A stretch of 64,000 nt of DNA from Alloactinosynnema sp. L-07 (GCF_900070365.1 NZ_LN850107.1:6076001-6140000), one strand, 5' to 3'; shown: positions 44,213 through 54,110, counted from the first letter of the stretch. The notes: generated by a model from the letters alone, not told the origin. Numbers and translations are program-made.

Positions 44213-45985
44213 ATGAAGAAAAATCGAGTTGTCTCGGTTGTCGCACTCGGTGCGGCCGCCGCGATGGGCCTGTCGGCCTGTGGCGGGGGCACGTCCAATG
44301 GCGGCAACAACGGTGGTGGTGGCACGACCACTCCCGGGTTCGGCGCTGCGGTCGGCAAGGTCTTCAACCCGTCGGACACGAAGGGTGGGACGCTGCGCTT
44401 CGCCAACTCGGGCGACTGGGACTCCCTTGACCCGGCCGACACTTACTACGGCTACTCGTGGAACTTCATCCGCAACTACGGCCGCGGTCTAGTCGTCTTC
44501 AAGTCCGCTCCGGGCGCCGAGGGCAACAAGCTCGCCCCGGACCTCGCGGAGAAGCTCGGTGAGCCGAGCAACGACGCCAAGACCTGGACGTACAAGCTCC
44601 GCAAGGGCATCAAGTACGAAGACGGCACCGAGGTCAAGTCCAAGGACGTCAAGTACGCGGTCCTGCGCTCGCTGGACAAGACCACGTTCCCGAACGGCCC
44701 GACGTACCTCGGCGACTTCCTCGCCGTGCCCGACGGCTACAAGGGCCCGTACGCCGACCCGAACGTCGACGCGATCACCGCGATCGAGACGCCGGACGAC
44801 TACACCATCAAGTTCAACCTGAAGACCTCGTTCTCCGGGTTCGACTACTTCATGGCGCTGCCGTCGACGATCCCGGTGCCGCAGGCCAAGGACACGGGCA
44901 CGAAGTACAAGGAGCACGTCATCTCGACGGGCCCCTACAAGTTCGAGACCAACGAGCTCGGCAAGAAGTTCGTCCTCGTGCGCAACGAGCACTATGACCC
45001 CAAGTCCGACCCCGACACCGGCCGCAAGCCGCTGGCGGACAAGATTCAGGTCGAGCTCAACGTCAACGCGGACGACGTCGACAACCGCCTGCAGTCCGGC
45101 GACCTCGACATCTCGATCGAGGGCACCGGCGTGCAGCCCGCGGGCCAGGCCAAGGTCCTCAACGACCCGGCGCTCAAGGCCAAGTCCGACAACCCGGTCA
45201 ACGCCCGTACCTGGTTCACGGTGCTGAACTCCGAGGTCGCTCCGCTGGACAACATCGACTGCCGCAAGGCCGTTCTGTACGCCGCCGACAAGACCGCCTA
45301 CCAGCGCTCTTACGGTGGTGCCACCGGTGGTGACATCGCGACCAGCCTCATGCCGCCGGTCATCCCCGGTCAGAAGAAGATCGACCTGTACGAGGCCCTG
45401 ACCAAGCCCGAGGGCGACGTCGACAAGGCCAAGGAAGCCCTGGCCAAGTGTGGCAAGCCGGACGGCTTCAGCACCGCGATCTCCTACCGGGCCGAGCGTC
45501 CGAAGGAGAAGGCGACCGCCGAGGCCATGCAGCAGGCCCTGGGCCGCGTCGGCATCAAGCTGGAGATCAAGCCCTTCCCGCTGGCCGACTACACCAAGCT
45601 GTACGTGGGCAAGCCGGACTTCGCCAAGGCGAACAACATCGGCCTGATCATCTACGGCTGGGGCGCGGACTGGAACGACGGCTTCGGCTTCATGCAGCAG
45701 ATCGTCGACTCCCGGGTCATCCGGGCGGCCGGTGGCAACACCAACCTCGGTATTCGTCTTCCCGAGGTTGACAAGACCATCGACGAGGCGCTCAAGGAGA
45801 CCGACACGGCCAAGCGTGAGGCGCTGTGGGCCAAGACCGACGAACTGGTCATGCAGAACGCCGCGGCGCTGCCGGGTGTCTGGTCGAAGGGCTTGCTGTA
45901 CCGCCCGGAGAACCTGACCAACGTCTTCGTCACCGAGGCGTTCGGCATGTACGACTACACGGCCATCGGTACCTCCCGCAAGTAG
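44213..45985 (+). CDS. Peptide ABC importer substrate-binding lipoprotein (SBP family 5)
   Basis: The 590-aa solute-binding protein has signal and lipobox G-L-S-A-C near residue 23, a Gly/Asn/Thr-rich tether, then the family 5 opening G-G-T-L-R-F-A-N-S-G-D-W-D-S-L-D-P-A. It is longer than average but within range for actinobacterial oligopeptide-binding proteins. C-terminal P-G-V-W-S-K is typical. ATG 44213; an in-frame GTG at 44201 is possible. Codon use is strongly biased, consistent with high expression. Transported peptide unknown. Confidence 0.92.
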   Translation: MKKNRVVSVVALGAAAAMGLSACGGGTSNGGNNGGGGTTTPGFGAAVGKVFNPSDTKGGTLRFANSGDWDSLDPADTYYGYSWNFIRNYGRGLVVFKSAPGAEGNKLAPDLAEKLGEPSNDAKTWTYKLRKGIKYEDGTEVKSKDVKYAVLRSLDKTTFPNGPTYLGDFLAVPDGYKGPYADPNVDAITAIETPDDYTIKFNLKTSFSGFDYFMALPSTIPVPQAKDTGTKYKEHVISTGPYKFETNELGKKFVLVRNEHYDPKSDPDTGRKPLADKIQVELNVNADDVDNRLQSGDLDISIEGTGVQPAGQAKVLNDPALKAKSDNPVNARTWFTVLNSEVAPLDNIDCRKAVLYAADKTAYQRSYGGATGGDIATSLMPPVIPGQKKIDLYEALTKPEGDVDKAKEALAKCGKPDGFSTAISYRAERPKEKATAEAMQQALGRVGIKLEIKPFPLADYTKLYVGKPDFAKANNIGLIIYGWGADWNDGFGFMQQIVDSRVIRAAGGNTNLGIRLPEVDKTIDEALKETDTAKREALWAKTDELVMQNAAALPGVWSKGLLYRPENLTNVFVTEAFGMYDYTAIGTSRK

Positions 45986-46026
45986 ATCTCGAGACGCATA
46001 GAGGTAGGTGAAGGCACTGGTGGCCT

Positions 46027-47091
46027 GTGGTGCCGCGGCGGATCGCCGCGGCACCGCGGGCCACCACGCCGAGTACGGTGTTCACATACATTGTCCGTAG
46101 GCTGATCGGAGCAGTGATCCTGCTCTTCGTGGTCACCGCCGTCACGTTCTCGATCTTCTTCCTGGTGCCCCGCCTCGCGGGCGCCACGTCGGACGACCTT
46201 GCCTCCCGCTACGTTGGCAAGACCGCCGGTGCCGAGCAGATCCACGAGATGGCCCAGAAGCTCGGCTTCACCGACCCGCTCTATGTGCAGTACGGCAAGT
46301 TCGCCAAGGGGCTGATCGTCGGGTCGGAGTACAACACCGGCACGTCGATCGAGCAGTGCCCGGCGCCCTGCCTCGGCTACTCGTTCCTCAAGCAGAACCC
46401 GGTGCTGCCCGACATCCTCGGCAGGCTCCCGGTGACGATCTCGCTGGCCGCGGGTGCCGCCCTGATCTGGGTGCTGGCCGGTGTCGCCACCGGCGTGCTC
46501 TCCGCGCTGCGCCGAGGAACGATCTTCGACCGGTCCGCCATGATGATCGCACTGGCGGGCGTCTCGCTGCCGATCTTCTTCACCGGCATGCTGTCGCTGT
46601 CGATCTTCCGCGACGGTCTCGGCTGGTCGGTCGGCGGCAGTTTCTACAGACCGCTCACCGAGGATCCATTGCTGTGGTTCAGCAGCCTGTCGCTGCCGTG
46701 GATCACGCTGGCCTTCCTCTACGCGGCCCAGTACGCGCGGCTCACCCGCGCGGGCATGCTGGAGACGATGAACGAGGACTTCATCCGCACGGCAAGGGCC
46801 AAGGGCCTGCCGGAGCGAACCGTCGTCGTCAAGCACGGCCTGCGCTCGGCGCTGACGCCGATCCTCACCATCTTCGGTCTCGACGTCGGCCTGCTGCTCG
46901 GCGGCGCCATCCTGACCGAGACCACCTTCTCCCTGCCGGGCATCGGCCAGTACGCGGTCATCGCGGTCGCCAACAACGACCTGCCGCAGGTGCTGGGCGT
47001 GACGCTGACCGGCGCCTTCTTCATCGTCATCGCCAACCTGGTCGTTGACCTCTTGTACGCCGTCGTCGACCCGAGGGTGCGCACCACGTGA
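46027..47091 (+). CDS. Peptide ABC importer permease (OppB/DppB type)
   Basis: The 354-aa permease has the family N-terminus F-T-Y-I-V-R-R-L-I, six helices, the EAA motif D-F-I-R-T-A-R-A-K-G-L-P-E and C-terminal D-L-L-Y-A-V-V-D-P-R-V-R. The annotated GTG 46027 gives about 17 residues before the family start; GTG 46078 is the main alternative. A Cys-containing external loop (E-Q-C-P-A-P-C-L-G) is typical for actinobacterial members. GTGA overlap with the next ATPase gene. Confidence 0.9.
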   Translation: MVPRRIAAAPRATTPSTVFTYIVRRLIGAVILLFVVTAVTFSIFFLVPRLAGATSDDLASRYVGKTAGAEQIHEMAQKLGFTDPLYVQYGKFAKGLIVGSEYNTGTSIEQCPAPCLGYSFLKQNPVLPDILGRLPVTISLAAGAALIWVLAGVATGVLSALRRGTIFDRSAMMIALAGVSLPIFFTGMLSLSIFRDGLGWSVGGSFYRPLTEDPLLWFSSLSLPWITLAFLYAAQYARLTRAGMLETMNEDFIRTARAKGLPERTVVVKHGLRSALTPILTIFGLDVGLLLGGAILTETTFSLPGIGQYAVIAVANNDLPQVLGVTLTGAFFIVIANLVVDLLYAVVDPRVRTT

Positions 47092-48170
47092 CCACGAATC
47101 CCGAAGACAGCCTGGCCGAAGTCAGCGAAGTGATTCCGCAGGCGGCCCCCGGCAACAGGTTCCTCGAAGTCCGCGAACTGCGGGTGCACTTCCCGACCGA
47201 CGACGGCGTCGTCAAGTCGGTCGACAACCTCACCTTCGGCGTCGACCGCGGACAGACGCTGGGCATCGTCGGCGAGTCCGGCTCCGGCAAGAGCGTCACC
47301 AGCCTGTCGGTCATGGGCCTGCACAAGAAGGGCACCGCCCACATCACCGGCGAGGTCCTGCTCGACGGCGAGAACCTTGTCGGCGCGAGCGAGGAGCGGG
47401 TGCGGTCGCTGCGCGGCAAGCGGATGGCGATGATCTTCCAGGACCCGCTGTCGGCGATGCACCCCTATTACACAGTGGGCGCGCAGATCGTCGAGGCCTA
47501 CCGGATCCACAACAAGGTCACCAAGCAGGTCGCGCGCAAGCACGCCATGGACCTGCTCGACCGGGTCGGCATCCCGAACCCGAAGTCGCGGGTGGACGAC
47601 TACCCGCACCAGTTCTCCGGCGGCATGCGCCAGCGCGCGATGATCGCCATGGCGCTCTCGTGCGACCCGGAGCTGCTGATCGCCGACGAGCCGACCACCG
47701 CGCTGGACGTGACGGTGCAGGCGCAGATCCTCGACCTGATCCGGGACCTGCAGCAGGAGTTCAACTCCGCGGTCATCATCATCACCCACGACCTCGGCGT
47801 CGTGGCGGAGCTGGCCGACGACATCATGGTCATGTACGCGGGCCGCGCGGTGGAGTACAGCACCGCGTCGGACATCTTCAACTCGCCGCAGCACCCGTAC
47901 ACGTGGGGCCTGCTGCGGTCGATGCCGCGACTTGACCGGGAGCGCACCGCGCGGCTCGTGCCGATCAAGGGCACGCCGCCGAGCCTGATCAACGTCCCGG
48001 ACGGCTGCCCGTTCAACCCGCGCTGCGTCTACCAGGAGTCGACCGGCGGGCTCAGCACCACCGAGCGGCCCGAGTTCCGCGACATCGGCGGCGGCCACCA
48101 CATCGCCTGCCACCTGACCGCCGAGGACCGGGTCCGCATCTGGGACACCGAGATCAGGCCGACGCTGTGA
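47088..48170 (+). CDS. Peptide ABC importer ATPase (OppD/DppD type)
   Basis: The 360-aa ATPase has Walker [10 protein letters not shown] near residue 64, signature F-S-G-G-M-R-Q-R near residue 176, Walker [13 protein letters not shown], and the C-terminal iron-sulfur-type cysteine motif C-P-F-N-P-R-C...C-H of oligopeptide ATPases. Coupled at both ends by GTGA overlaps. Confidence 0.95.
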   Translation: MTTNPEDSLAEVSEVIPQAAPGNRFLEVRELRVHFPTDDGVVKSVDNLTFGVDRGQTLGIVGESGSGKSVTSLSVMGLHKKGTAHITGEVLLDGENLVGASEERVRSLRGKRMAMIFQDPLSAMHPYYTVGAQIVEAYRIHNKVTKQVARKHAMDLLDRVGIPNPKSRVDDYPHQFSGGMRQRAMIAMALSCDPELLIADEPTTALDVTVQAQILDLIRDLQQEFNSAVIIITHDLGVVAELADDIMVMYAGRAVEYSTASDIFNSPQHPYTWGLLRSMPRLDRERTARLVPIKGTPPSLINVPDGCPFNPRCVYQESTGGLSTTERPEFRDIGGGHHIACHLTAEDRVRIWDTEIRPTL

Positions 48171-49258
48171 GTATCGAAGACGGGGACGCCGTGACAGCAA
48201 AAACCGACACCCCCGCCGCCGAGCCCAAGACGCTCGGCGCGGACCTGCTGACCGTGACCGGTCTGCAGAAGCACTTCCCCATCCGCCGCGGCCTGCTGCA
48301 GCGCCAGGTCGGCGCCGTGCAGGCGGTCGACGGGCTGACCTTCTCGGTCAAGCAGGGCGAGACCTTGTCGCTGGTCGGCGAGTCCGGCTGTGGCAAGACG
48401 ACCACCGGCAGGCTGCTGACCCGCCTGCTGGAGCCCACCGCGGGCAAGATCGTCTTCGAGGGTCGCGACATCACCCACATGTCGACCGCCCAGATGCGAC
48501 CGCTGCGGCGCGACGTGCAGATGATCTTCCAGGACCCGTACTCCTCGCTGAACCCGCGCCACACCGTCGGCACGATCGTCGGCGCACCGTTCCGCCTGCA
48601 GAAGGTCAAGACCGAACACGGCGTCAAGCGCGCTGTGCAGGACCTGCTGGCCCTGGTCGGTCTGAACCCGGAGCACTACAACCGGTACCCGCACGAGTTC
48701 TCCGGCGGCCAGCGCCAGCGCATCGGCATCGCCCGCACCCTGGCCCTGCGCCCGAAGCTGATCGTGGCCGACGAGCCGGTGTCCGCGCTGGACGTGTCCA
48801 TCCAGGCCCAGGTCGTCAACCTGCTCGAAGATCTGCAGGACGAGTTCGACCTGACCTACGTGATGATCGCCCACGACCTGTCAGTGGTGCGCCACGTGTC
48901 CGACCGGGTCGCGGTCATGTACCTCGGCAAGATCATGGAGGTCGCCGACCGCACCGCGCTGTACGAGCGCCCCATGCACCCGTACACCGTGGCCCTGCTG
49001 TCCGCGGTCCCGATCCCGGACACCGCCCGCCGCGAGAACCGCGAGCGGATCCGGCTGCAGGGTGACGTGCCCAGCCCGATCAACCCGCCGTCGGGTTGCC
49101 GCTTCCACACCCGTTGTTGGAAGGCGCAGGAGGTGTGCAAGGTCGAGGAGCCCCCGCTGGTCGACCTCGCCCCCGGCCACCAGGCCGCCTGCCACTTCCC
49201 GGAGAACCAGGGCGAGATCACCATCGACCCAACGGGCGCCGCGGCGACTGAGTCCTAA
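48167..49258 (+). CDS. Peptide ABC importer ATPase (OppF/DppF type)
   Basis: The 363-aa second ATPase has Walker [10 protein letters not shown] near residue 73, the D-P-Y-S-S-L-N-P-R motif characteristic of OppF, signature F-S-G-G-Q-R-Q-R, Walker [11 protein letters not shown] and C-terminal C-R-F-H-T-R-C...C-H. The D/F pair forms the heterodimeric motor. Last gene of the operon, followed by a terminator. Confidence 0.95.
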   Translation: MSIEDGDAVTAKTDTPAAEPKTLGADLLTVTGLQKHFPIRRGLLQRQVGAVQAVDGLTFSVKQGETLSLVGESGCGKTTTGRLLTRLLEPTAGKIVFEGRDITHMSTAQMRPLRRDVQMIFQDPYSSLNPRHTVGTIVGAPFRLQKVKTEHGVKRAVQDLLALVGLNPEHYNRYPHEFSGGQRQRIGIARTLALRPKLIVADEPVSALDVSIQAQVVNLLEDLQDEFDLTYVMIAHDLSVVRHVSDRVAVMYLGKIMEVADRTALYERPMHPYTVALLSAVPIPDTARRENRERIRLQGDVPSPINPPSGCRFHTRCWKAQEVCKVEEPPLVDLAPGHQAACHFPENQGEITIDPTGAAATES

Positions 49259-49268
49259 GTGTCCTGAT

Positions 49269-49304
49269 CGGCGATGGGCGTCACTTCAGTGGCGCCCATC
49301 GCCG
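49269..49304 (+). terminator. Terminator of the peptide ABC operon
   Basis: A 12-bp stem (49269-49280 with 49293-49304) plus an inner CAC/GTG, followed by TTT, 11 bp after the stop codon of the last ATPase gene. Confidence 0.88.
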
Positions 49305-49384
49305 TTTCCGAGGGCGGTTCAAGTGAAACCCGGCGGATATCGGGGCACAACACTCGCGCGCGTCAATGGGCGCGGAGGTGCGTC

Positions 49385-49513
49385 ATGCCCGAGGCCGCTC
49401 ATGTGTTCGCGCCCGACCCGCTCGCCGTGACCCTGCGGTACCAGGAGATCCATGGCTACCGCCGCGCGTACCGGATGGGCGGCACCGGGCCGCGCTGCTG
49501 TTCATCGGGGTAG
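49385..49513 (+). pseudogene. Truncated alpha/beta hydrolase, N-terminus only
   Basis: ATG 49385 begins a 42-codon frame whose product contains L-R-Y-Q-E-I-H-G-Y-R-R-A-Y-R-M-G-G-T-G-P, the usual start of actinobacterial alpha/beta hydrolases before their A-L-L-L-I-H-G strand. A one-base shift replaces that strand with R-C-C-S-S-G and a stop; in the next frame A-L-L-F-I is still visible for a few codons. Nothing of the remaining ~270 residues follows; the orphan antitoxin gene occupies the site. A deletion or replacement scar is inferred. Confidence 0.7.
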
Positions 49514-49978
49514 ACGCTCGAAGGGCACGTCCTCCGGCAAGTCGTAGATTCCGTGATCCTCAGCGTCGCGCACCATCTCGTCCAGACCCGCCGCTCGTGC
49601 ACGCCGAGCGCGCTCTTGATAGGCGAGGACGTCCTGAAGGCGGACGCGTCGATGCCGGGCGGGCTGCTCATATGGGATTTCCCCTGATTCGAGCAACCGG
49701 ACCAGCGTCGGCCTGGAGATCCCAAGAAGATGAGCGGCCTCGCTGGTTGTGAGCACGGTGTGCGATGGGGCGATCGTGATGGCGAGACCTTGCGAGAGCG
49801 CCTGGAGTACGTCTCTCAGCAGGTCGAACACCTCGGTGGGCACGTCCAAGCGGCTGCCGTCAGGCGCGACCAGGGCAGCTCGGTCGGGTGAGTGTCGAGT
49901 CAAGGCCACTAGGGCGTCGTTCAGTCGTCCGGGGTCGGCCGGAGGCAGTAACGTCCGCTCGCTCATAGTGGTCGCCAT
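49502..49978 (-). CDS. Excisionase-like helix-turn-helix antitoxin, no toxin partner
   Basis: The 158-aa protein has a MerR/excisionase-type HTH at about 77-118 (L-T-T-S-E-A-A-H-L-L-G-I-S-R-P-T-L-V-R-L-L, R-H-R-R-V-R-L-Q-D-V) followed by Y-Q-E-R-A-R-R-A. This layout is typical of actinobacterial antitoxins whose downstream gene encodes a PIN-domain RNase. Here nothing toxin-like follows; the gene ends inside the hydrolase remnant. Start ATG 49978; ATG 49966 is possible. It may be an orphan or act on a distant locus. Confidence 0.75.
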   Translation of the reverse strand: MATTMSERTLLPPADPGRLNDALVALTRHSPDRAALVAPDGSRLDVPTEVFDLLRDVLQALSQGLAITIAPSHTVLTTSEAAHLLGISRPTLVRLLESGEIPYEQPARHRRVRLQDVLAYQERARRARAAGLDEMVRDAEDHGIYDLPEDVPFERLPR

Positions 49979-50127
49979 AGCCCAATGCTACCGCAAACGA
50001 ACAAAACGAACGCTCTCTGAATGAGTCGACCTACCCACGCGGCCTCCGCAAGGATGGGTATTCCGTCCGACGCGAACGCCCCCGTCACTCTCTAACGTCG
50101 AAGCCACCCCCACAGAGGAGGCGCGAC

Positions 50128-51216
50128 ATGACCACTCAACACGTCGAGACGCTCATCATCGGTGCAGGTCAGGCCGGTCTCAGTACCGGTTACCACCTGC
50201 GCAAGCTGGGGCGGGACTTCCTCGTCGTCGACGGCAACGACCGCCTCGGCGACAACTGGCGCAGGCAGTGGGACACCCTGCGGCTCTACACCCCGGCCAA
50301 GTACGACGGCCTCCCCGGCATGCCCTTCCCGAAGGCCCCCTGGACCTTCCCCGGCAAGGACGAGGTCGCCGACTACCTGGAGTCCTACGCCCTGCGCTGG
50401 GACCTCCCCGTCCGCATGAGCACCCGCGTCGAAGCCCTCCGAGCCACCGAGACGGGCTATGAAGCCGCCCTCGGCGCTGACACCATCACGTGCGACAACG
50501 TCGTCGTCGCCACCGGCACCTTCGGCCGCACACCGGACATCCCCGAGTTCGCCGACCGGCTCGACCCCGGCATCCGCCAGCTGCACTCCAGTGCGTACCG
50601 CAGGCCCAGCCAGCTCAAGCCCGGCCGCGTCCTTGTCGTCGGGGCTTCGCATTCGGGGACCGATGTGGCCTACGAGGTCGCGCTCACCCATGAGACCGTC
50701 CTCTGTGGACGTGACTGTGGACAGATCCCGTTCCGGCTGGAGTCGCGGCGGGCGAAGCTGGGGCTGCCGGTGATGATGTTCCTGGCCAAGCATCTGCTCA
50801 CGCGCCGGACGCCGATCGGCCGCAAGGTGATGAAGGAGATCCGGGTCCACGGTGGACCGATGCTCCGGGTCAAGCGCGCCGATCTCGAAGAACGCAAGGT
50901 CGAGCGGGTCACCGACCGGGTCACCGGGGTCAAGGACGGGCTCCCGCAGTTCGCCGATGGAACAACCATCGACGTGGCCAACGTGGTTTGGTGCACGGGA
51001 TTCCAGCAGGTGTTCGACTGGATCAAACTCCCCATCATCGGCGACGACGGCTGGCCGACCGAACTGCGCGGCCTGGTCAAGGACGCCCCGGGGCTCTACT
51101 TCTGCGGCCTGAGCTTCCAGTACGCGTTCAGCTCGATGCTGCTGCCCGGCGCGGGCCGCGACGCGGAGTTCGTCGCCAGGCGAATCGCCGCGCGCAAGGT
51201 GTCTGTGGCGGCTTGA
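50128..51216 (+). CDS. Flavin-containing monooxygenase-like oxidoreductase
   Basis: The 362-aa protein has an FAD dinucleotide motif I-I-G-A-G-Q-A-G-L-S near residue 10, a second NAD(P)H motif V-V-G-A-S-H-S-G-T-D near residue 172 and a late V-V-W-C-T-G-F motif. It resembles the CzcO/YUCCA-like single-component monooxygenases that oxidise S or N atoms or carry out Baeyer-Villiger reactions. AGGAGG ribosome site. The LuxR regulator starts 27 bp downstream and probably belongs to the same transcript. Confidence 0.9.
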   Translation: MTTQHVETLIIGAGQAGLSTGYHLRKLGRDFLVVDGNDRLGDNWRRQWDTLRLYTPAKYDGLPGMPFPKAPWTFPGKDEVADYLESYALRWDLPVRMSTRVEALRATETGYEAALGADTITCDNVVVATGTFGRTPDIPEFADRLDPGIRQLHSSAYRRPSQLKPGRVLVVGASHSGTDVAYEVALTHETVLCGRDCGQIPFRLESRRAKLGLPVMMFLAKHLLTRRTPIGRKVMKEIRVHGGPMLRVKRADLEERKVERVTDRVTGVKDGLPQFADGTTIDVANVVWCTGFQQVFDWIKLPIIGDDGWPTELRGLVKDAPGLYFCGLSFQYAFSSMLLPGAGRDAEFVARRIAARKVSVAA

Positions 51217-51242
51217 CCGGCGGTTATCCTGCCAAGGTGGGC

Positions 51243-52841
51243 GTGGTCGACGACCTGGCGAAGGCCCGCGCGGCCTTCGAGCACCGCCGCTGGGTGGCGG
51301 CGTACGACGCGCTGTCCGACGTCGGTGACCTCGATCCCGACGACTTCGCCCGCCTCGCCACCGCCGCCTACCTGGTCGGCCGCAAGAACGACTGCGTGCA
51401 GGCCATGCAGCGCGCCTACCAGGGCCACCTCGACGCGGGCGACCCGCTCGCCGCGGTCCGCTGCGGGTTCTGGCTGGCGCTGGTCCTGCTGACCAGCGGC
51501 GAGGCCGCCATCGGCGGCGGTTGGGTGAGCCGCTGCAAACGCCTGCTGGACGAGGTCCCCGGCGACGTGGTCGAGCGCGGCTACCTGCTCATGCACCTGA
51601 TGATGGGCAGCGTCTTCGCGGGCGAGTTCGCCGCCGCGCAGGCCATGGCGCTGGAGGTGTCCGACTACGGCCGCCGGTTCCGCGACCCCGACCTGACCGC
51701 TACCGGCCTCAATGCGCAGGGCAGGATGGCGCTCTACTCGGGCCGGGTCCAGGAAGGGCTCGCGCTGCTGGACGAGGCGATGATCGGTGTCGCCACTGGC
51801 GAGGTGTCGCCGATCATCGCGGGCCAGGTCTACTGCTCGATGATCGAAGCCTGCCGGGAGGTCTCCGACTACGGCCGCGCCGCCGAGTGGACCAGCGCCC
51901 TCACCGCTTGGATCGACGCACAGCCGGGCCTGCTCCTGTTCACCGGCCAGTGCGCGGTGCACCGCGGCCAGCTCATGCGGGTGCACGGCTGCTACCCGGA
52001 GGCCATCGAGGAGTTCGACCTCGCCGTCCACCGCTACCTCGACGCCGAGTTCCCGGCGCCCGCCGGACTCGCGCTGGCCGAGTGGGGCGATGTGCTGCGG
52101 CTGCGCGGCGAGTTCGAAGCGGCCCAGGCCGCCTACGACCGGGCAGCGGGTTTCGGCCACGAAGCGCAGCCGGGTTTGGCACTGTTGTGGCTGGTCAACG
52201 GCCGGGCGGACGCCGCGCTGGCCGCGGTCCGCAGGCTGCTCGCCGAACCCCGCGACCCGGTGCACCGGTCGCAACTGCTGCCCGGCGCCGTGGAGGTCCT
52301 GCTCGCCGCGGGCGAACCGGACGACGCGGCGGCCATCAGTGCCGAGCTGATGTCGATCGCAGAGTCCTTCGGCTGCGCGGCCTTGCGCGCGATGGCCCAC
52401 TACGCGCGCGGCGGTGTGCTGCTCGCCGCCGACCCGCCCGCCGCGCTCGCCGAACTCAAGAATGCCCTGCACGAGTGGCAGCGCCTCGACGCGCCGTACG
52501 AGGTCGCCCGCTGCCGCGCGCTCATCGGCACGGCCTTGCGCGCCTTGGGCGACGAGCACTCCGCGACAGCCGAACTCACCTCGGCCCGCCAGGCTTTCCT
52601 CGACCTCGGCGCGGCCCCCGCCGCCCGCCTGCTCACCCCCACCGTCCCAGGTGGACTCACCGAACGTGAGGTCGAGGTGCTGCGGCTGGTCGCGGCCGGG
52701 CACAGCAACCCCGAGATCGCCGCGACCCTGGTGCTCAGCGAGAAGACCGTCGCCCGGCACCTGTCGAACATCTTCACCAAACTCGACGTCTCATCCCGCA
52801 CCGCCGCCGCGAAGTTCGCCTTCGAGAACCGCCTGACCTAA
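51243..52841 (+). CDS. LuxR-family transcriptional regulator with TPR-like sensor region
   Basis: The 532-aa protein lacks an N-terminal ATPase; about 450 residues are helical repeats of TPR type, and a C-terminal LuxR/GerE HTH follows (L-T-E-R-E-V-E-V-L-R-L-V-A-A-G-H-S-N-P-E-I-A). GTG 51243 has AAGG spaced 5 nt; an in-frame GTG two codons upstream is possible. Presumably regulates the adjacent monooxygenase. Its TAA overlaps the stop of the convergent HxlR remnant. Confidence 0.88.
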   Translation: MVDDLAKARAAFEHRRWVAAYDALSDVGDLDPDDFARLATAAYLVGRKNDCVQAMQRAYQGHLDAGDPLAAVRCGFWLALVLLTSGEAAIGGGWVSRCKRLLDEVPGDVVERGYLLMHLMMGSVFAGEFAAAQAMALEVSDYGRRFRDPDLTATGLNAQGRMALYSGRVQEGLALLDEAMIGVATGEVSPIIAGQVYCSMIEACREVSDYGRAAEWTSALTAWIDAQPGLLLFTGQCAVHRGQLMRVHGCYPEAIEEFDLAVHRYLDAEFPAPAGLALAEWGDVLRLRGEFEAAQAAYDRAAGFGHEAQPGLALLWLVNGRADAALAAVRRLLAEPRDPVHRSQLLPGAVEVLLAAGEPDDAAAISAELMSIAESFGCAALRAMAHYARGGVLLAADPPAALAELKNALHEWQRLDAPYEVARCRALIGTALRALGDEHSATAELTSARQAFLDLGAAPAARLLTPTVPGGLTEREVEVLRLVAAGHSNPEIAATLVLSEKTVARHLSNIFTKLDVSSRTAAAKFAFENRLT

Positions 52842-53172
52842 GCCTCGACCCGGTTGCGCAGAATGGTGTCCATGTGTTTCTGCCCCCATTCACCGAGTGG
52901 CCCGAGTGCGGCGTTCAATTCGGCTCCGTATTCGGTCAGTGAGTATTCGACTCGCGGGGGACCTCGGCGAACACCTCCCGGTGGACCACCTGCGCTGCCT
53001 CCAATTCCCGCAGGTGGGCGGCGAGCACCTTCTCGCTCACACCGGGCAGCTCCCGCTTGAGCTCACCAAAGCGGCAGGTCCGGACGTTGAGCGACCACAG
53101 GATGAGCACTTTCCACTTGCCGCCGATGACGTCGATGGCCGCGTCGATTCCGCACACATAAGGCGATTCCAT
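52838..53172 (-). pseudogene. HxlR-family regulator, frameshifted
   Basis: The first ~70 residues are an intact HxlR winged helix (C-G-I-D-A-A-I-D-V-I-G-G-K-W-K, L-R-E-L-E-A-A-Q-V-V-H-R). In a run of five C (around 52966-52972 on the plus strand) the frame is lost and stops at TGA 52936. Adding one base restores P-P-R-V-E-Y-S-L-T-E-Y-G, the normal wing and C-terminal helix, up to TAG 52838. Real single-base deletion or sequencing error in the homopolymer. Divergent from the reductase gene with an operator-like dyad between. Confidence 0.8.
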
Positions 53173-53193
53173 TTCCCCCGCTAACCTCAAGGT

Positions 53194-53220
53194 AAGTAGC
53201 TGACAATATTGTACCTACTT
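53194..53220. promoter_or_regulatory. Operator-like dyad between HxlR gene and reductase gene
   Basis: AAGTAG (53194-53199) and CTACTT (53215-53220) flank the central palindrome ACAATATTGT (53203-53212) in an AT-rich divergent gap. HxlR regulators bind such dyads between themselves and the gene they control. Confidence 0.55.
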
Positions 53221-53254
53221 GATCATTCACCGGCAGGAGCCGACGATTGGTCGC

Positions 53255-54103
53255 GTGAACGGAAATGACAAGAACCCCGTGACGGTGATCGGCCTGGGCG
53301 CCATGGGGTCGGCGCTCGCCCGAGCACTGGTCGCCGCGGGCCACCCGACGACCGTCTGGAACCGGACCCCCGGCAAAGCCCCCGAGGGCGCGAACGAAAC
53401 CGCGACCGCCGCCGAAGCCGTCGCCGCGAGTCCGCTGACCGTCCTCTGTGTACTCGACTACCCGGTGGCCCAGGACGTGGCCAAATGGGCGGACTGGGCG
53501 GGCCGCACCCTGGTCAACCTCACGAATGGAACTCCCCAGCAGGCCGACGCGATGGCCGACTGGGCCGCCGAGCGCGGCGCCGACTACCTCGACGGCGGGA
53601 TCATGGCCGTGCCCCCCGGCATCGGCACCCCGCACGCGATGCTGCTCTACAGCGGTTCGCGGACCGCGTTCGACCAGGCCGAGCCCGTTCTCTCGACTTT
53701 CGGTGCGGCGAACTACGTCGGCGCCGAGCCCGGCCGGGCGGCGATGTTCGACCTGGCCCTGCTGACCGGCATGTATGGCATGTTCGCCGGGTTCGTCCAA
53801 GCCGCCGCGTTCGTCCGCAAGCAGGCCACCGCGACCGAACTGACCGAACTGCTGGTCCCGTGGCTGGCCGCGATGTCCGGCCTGCTGCCGGACCTGGCCC
53901 GGCGCGTGGACTCCGGCGACCACACCACCGACGTCGACTCGCCTTTGGGCATGCAGGCCGCCGCGTTCCCCAACCTGGCCGCCGCGTGCCGCGCGAACGG
54001 CGTCAGCCCGGAACTGCTGGCCCCGCTGGCCGCCTTGGTCGACCGTGCCGTGGCCGCCGGTCATGCCAACACCGAACTCTCCAGCCTCGTCGATCTGCTC
54101 TGA
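53255..54103 (+). CDS. NADPH-dependent imine reductase-like/6PGDH-fold oxidoreductase
   Basis: The 282-aa protein has a Rossmann motif V-I-G-L-G-A-M-G-S-A near residue 10, W-N-R-T-P-G-K after beta2 (Arg for NADPH phosphate), the linker helix and a C-terminal helical domain of the type seen in imine reductases and beta-hydroxyacid dehydrogenases. N-L-T-N-G-T-P-Q-Q is the characteristic loop of the IRED group. GTG 53255 has no good ribosome site; the true start may differ by a few codons. Followed by an SDR gene 7 bp later, so co-transcribed. Confidence 0.85.
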   Translation: MNGNDKNPVTVIGLGAMGSALARALVAAGHPTTVWNRTPGKAPEGANETATAAEAVAASPLTVLCVLDYPVAQDVAKWADWAGRTLVNLTNGTPQQADAMADWAAERGADYLDGGIMAVPPGIGTPHAMLLYSGSRTAFDQAEPVLSTFGAANYVGAEPGRAAMFDLALLTGMYGMFAGFVQAAAFVRKQATATELTELLVPWLAAMSGLLPDLARRVDSGDHTTDVDSPLGMQAAAFPNLAAACRANGVSPELLAPLAALVDRAVAAGHANTELSSLVDLL

Positions 54104-54110
54104 AGGGATT

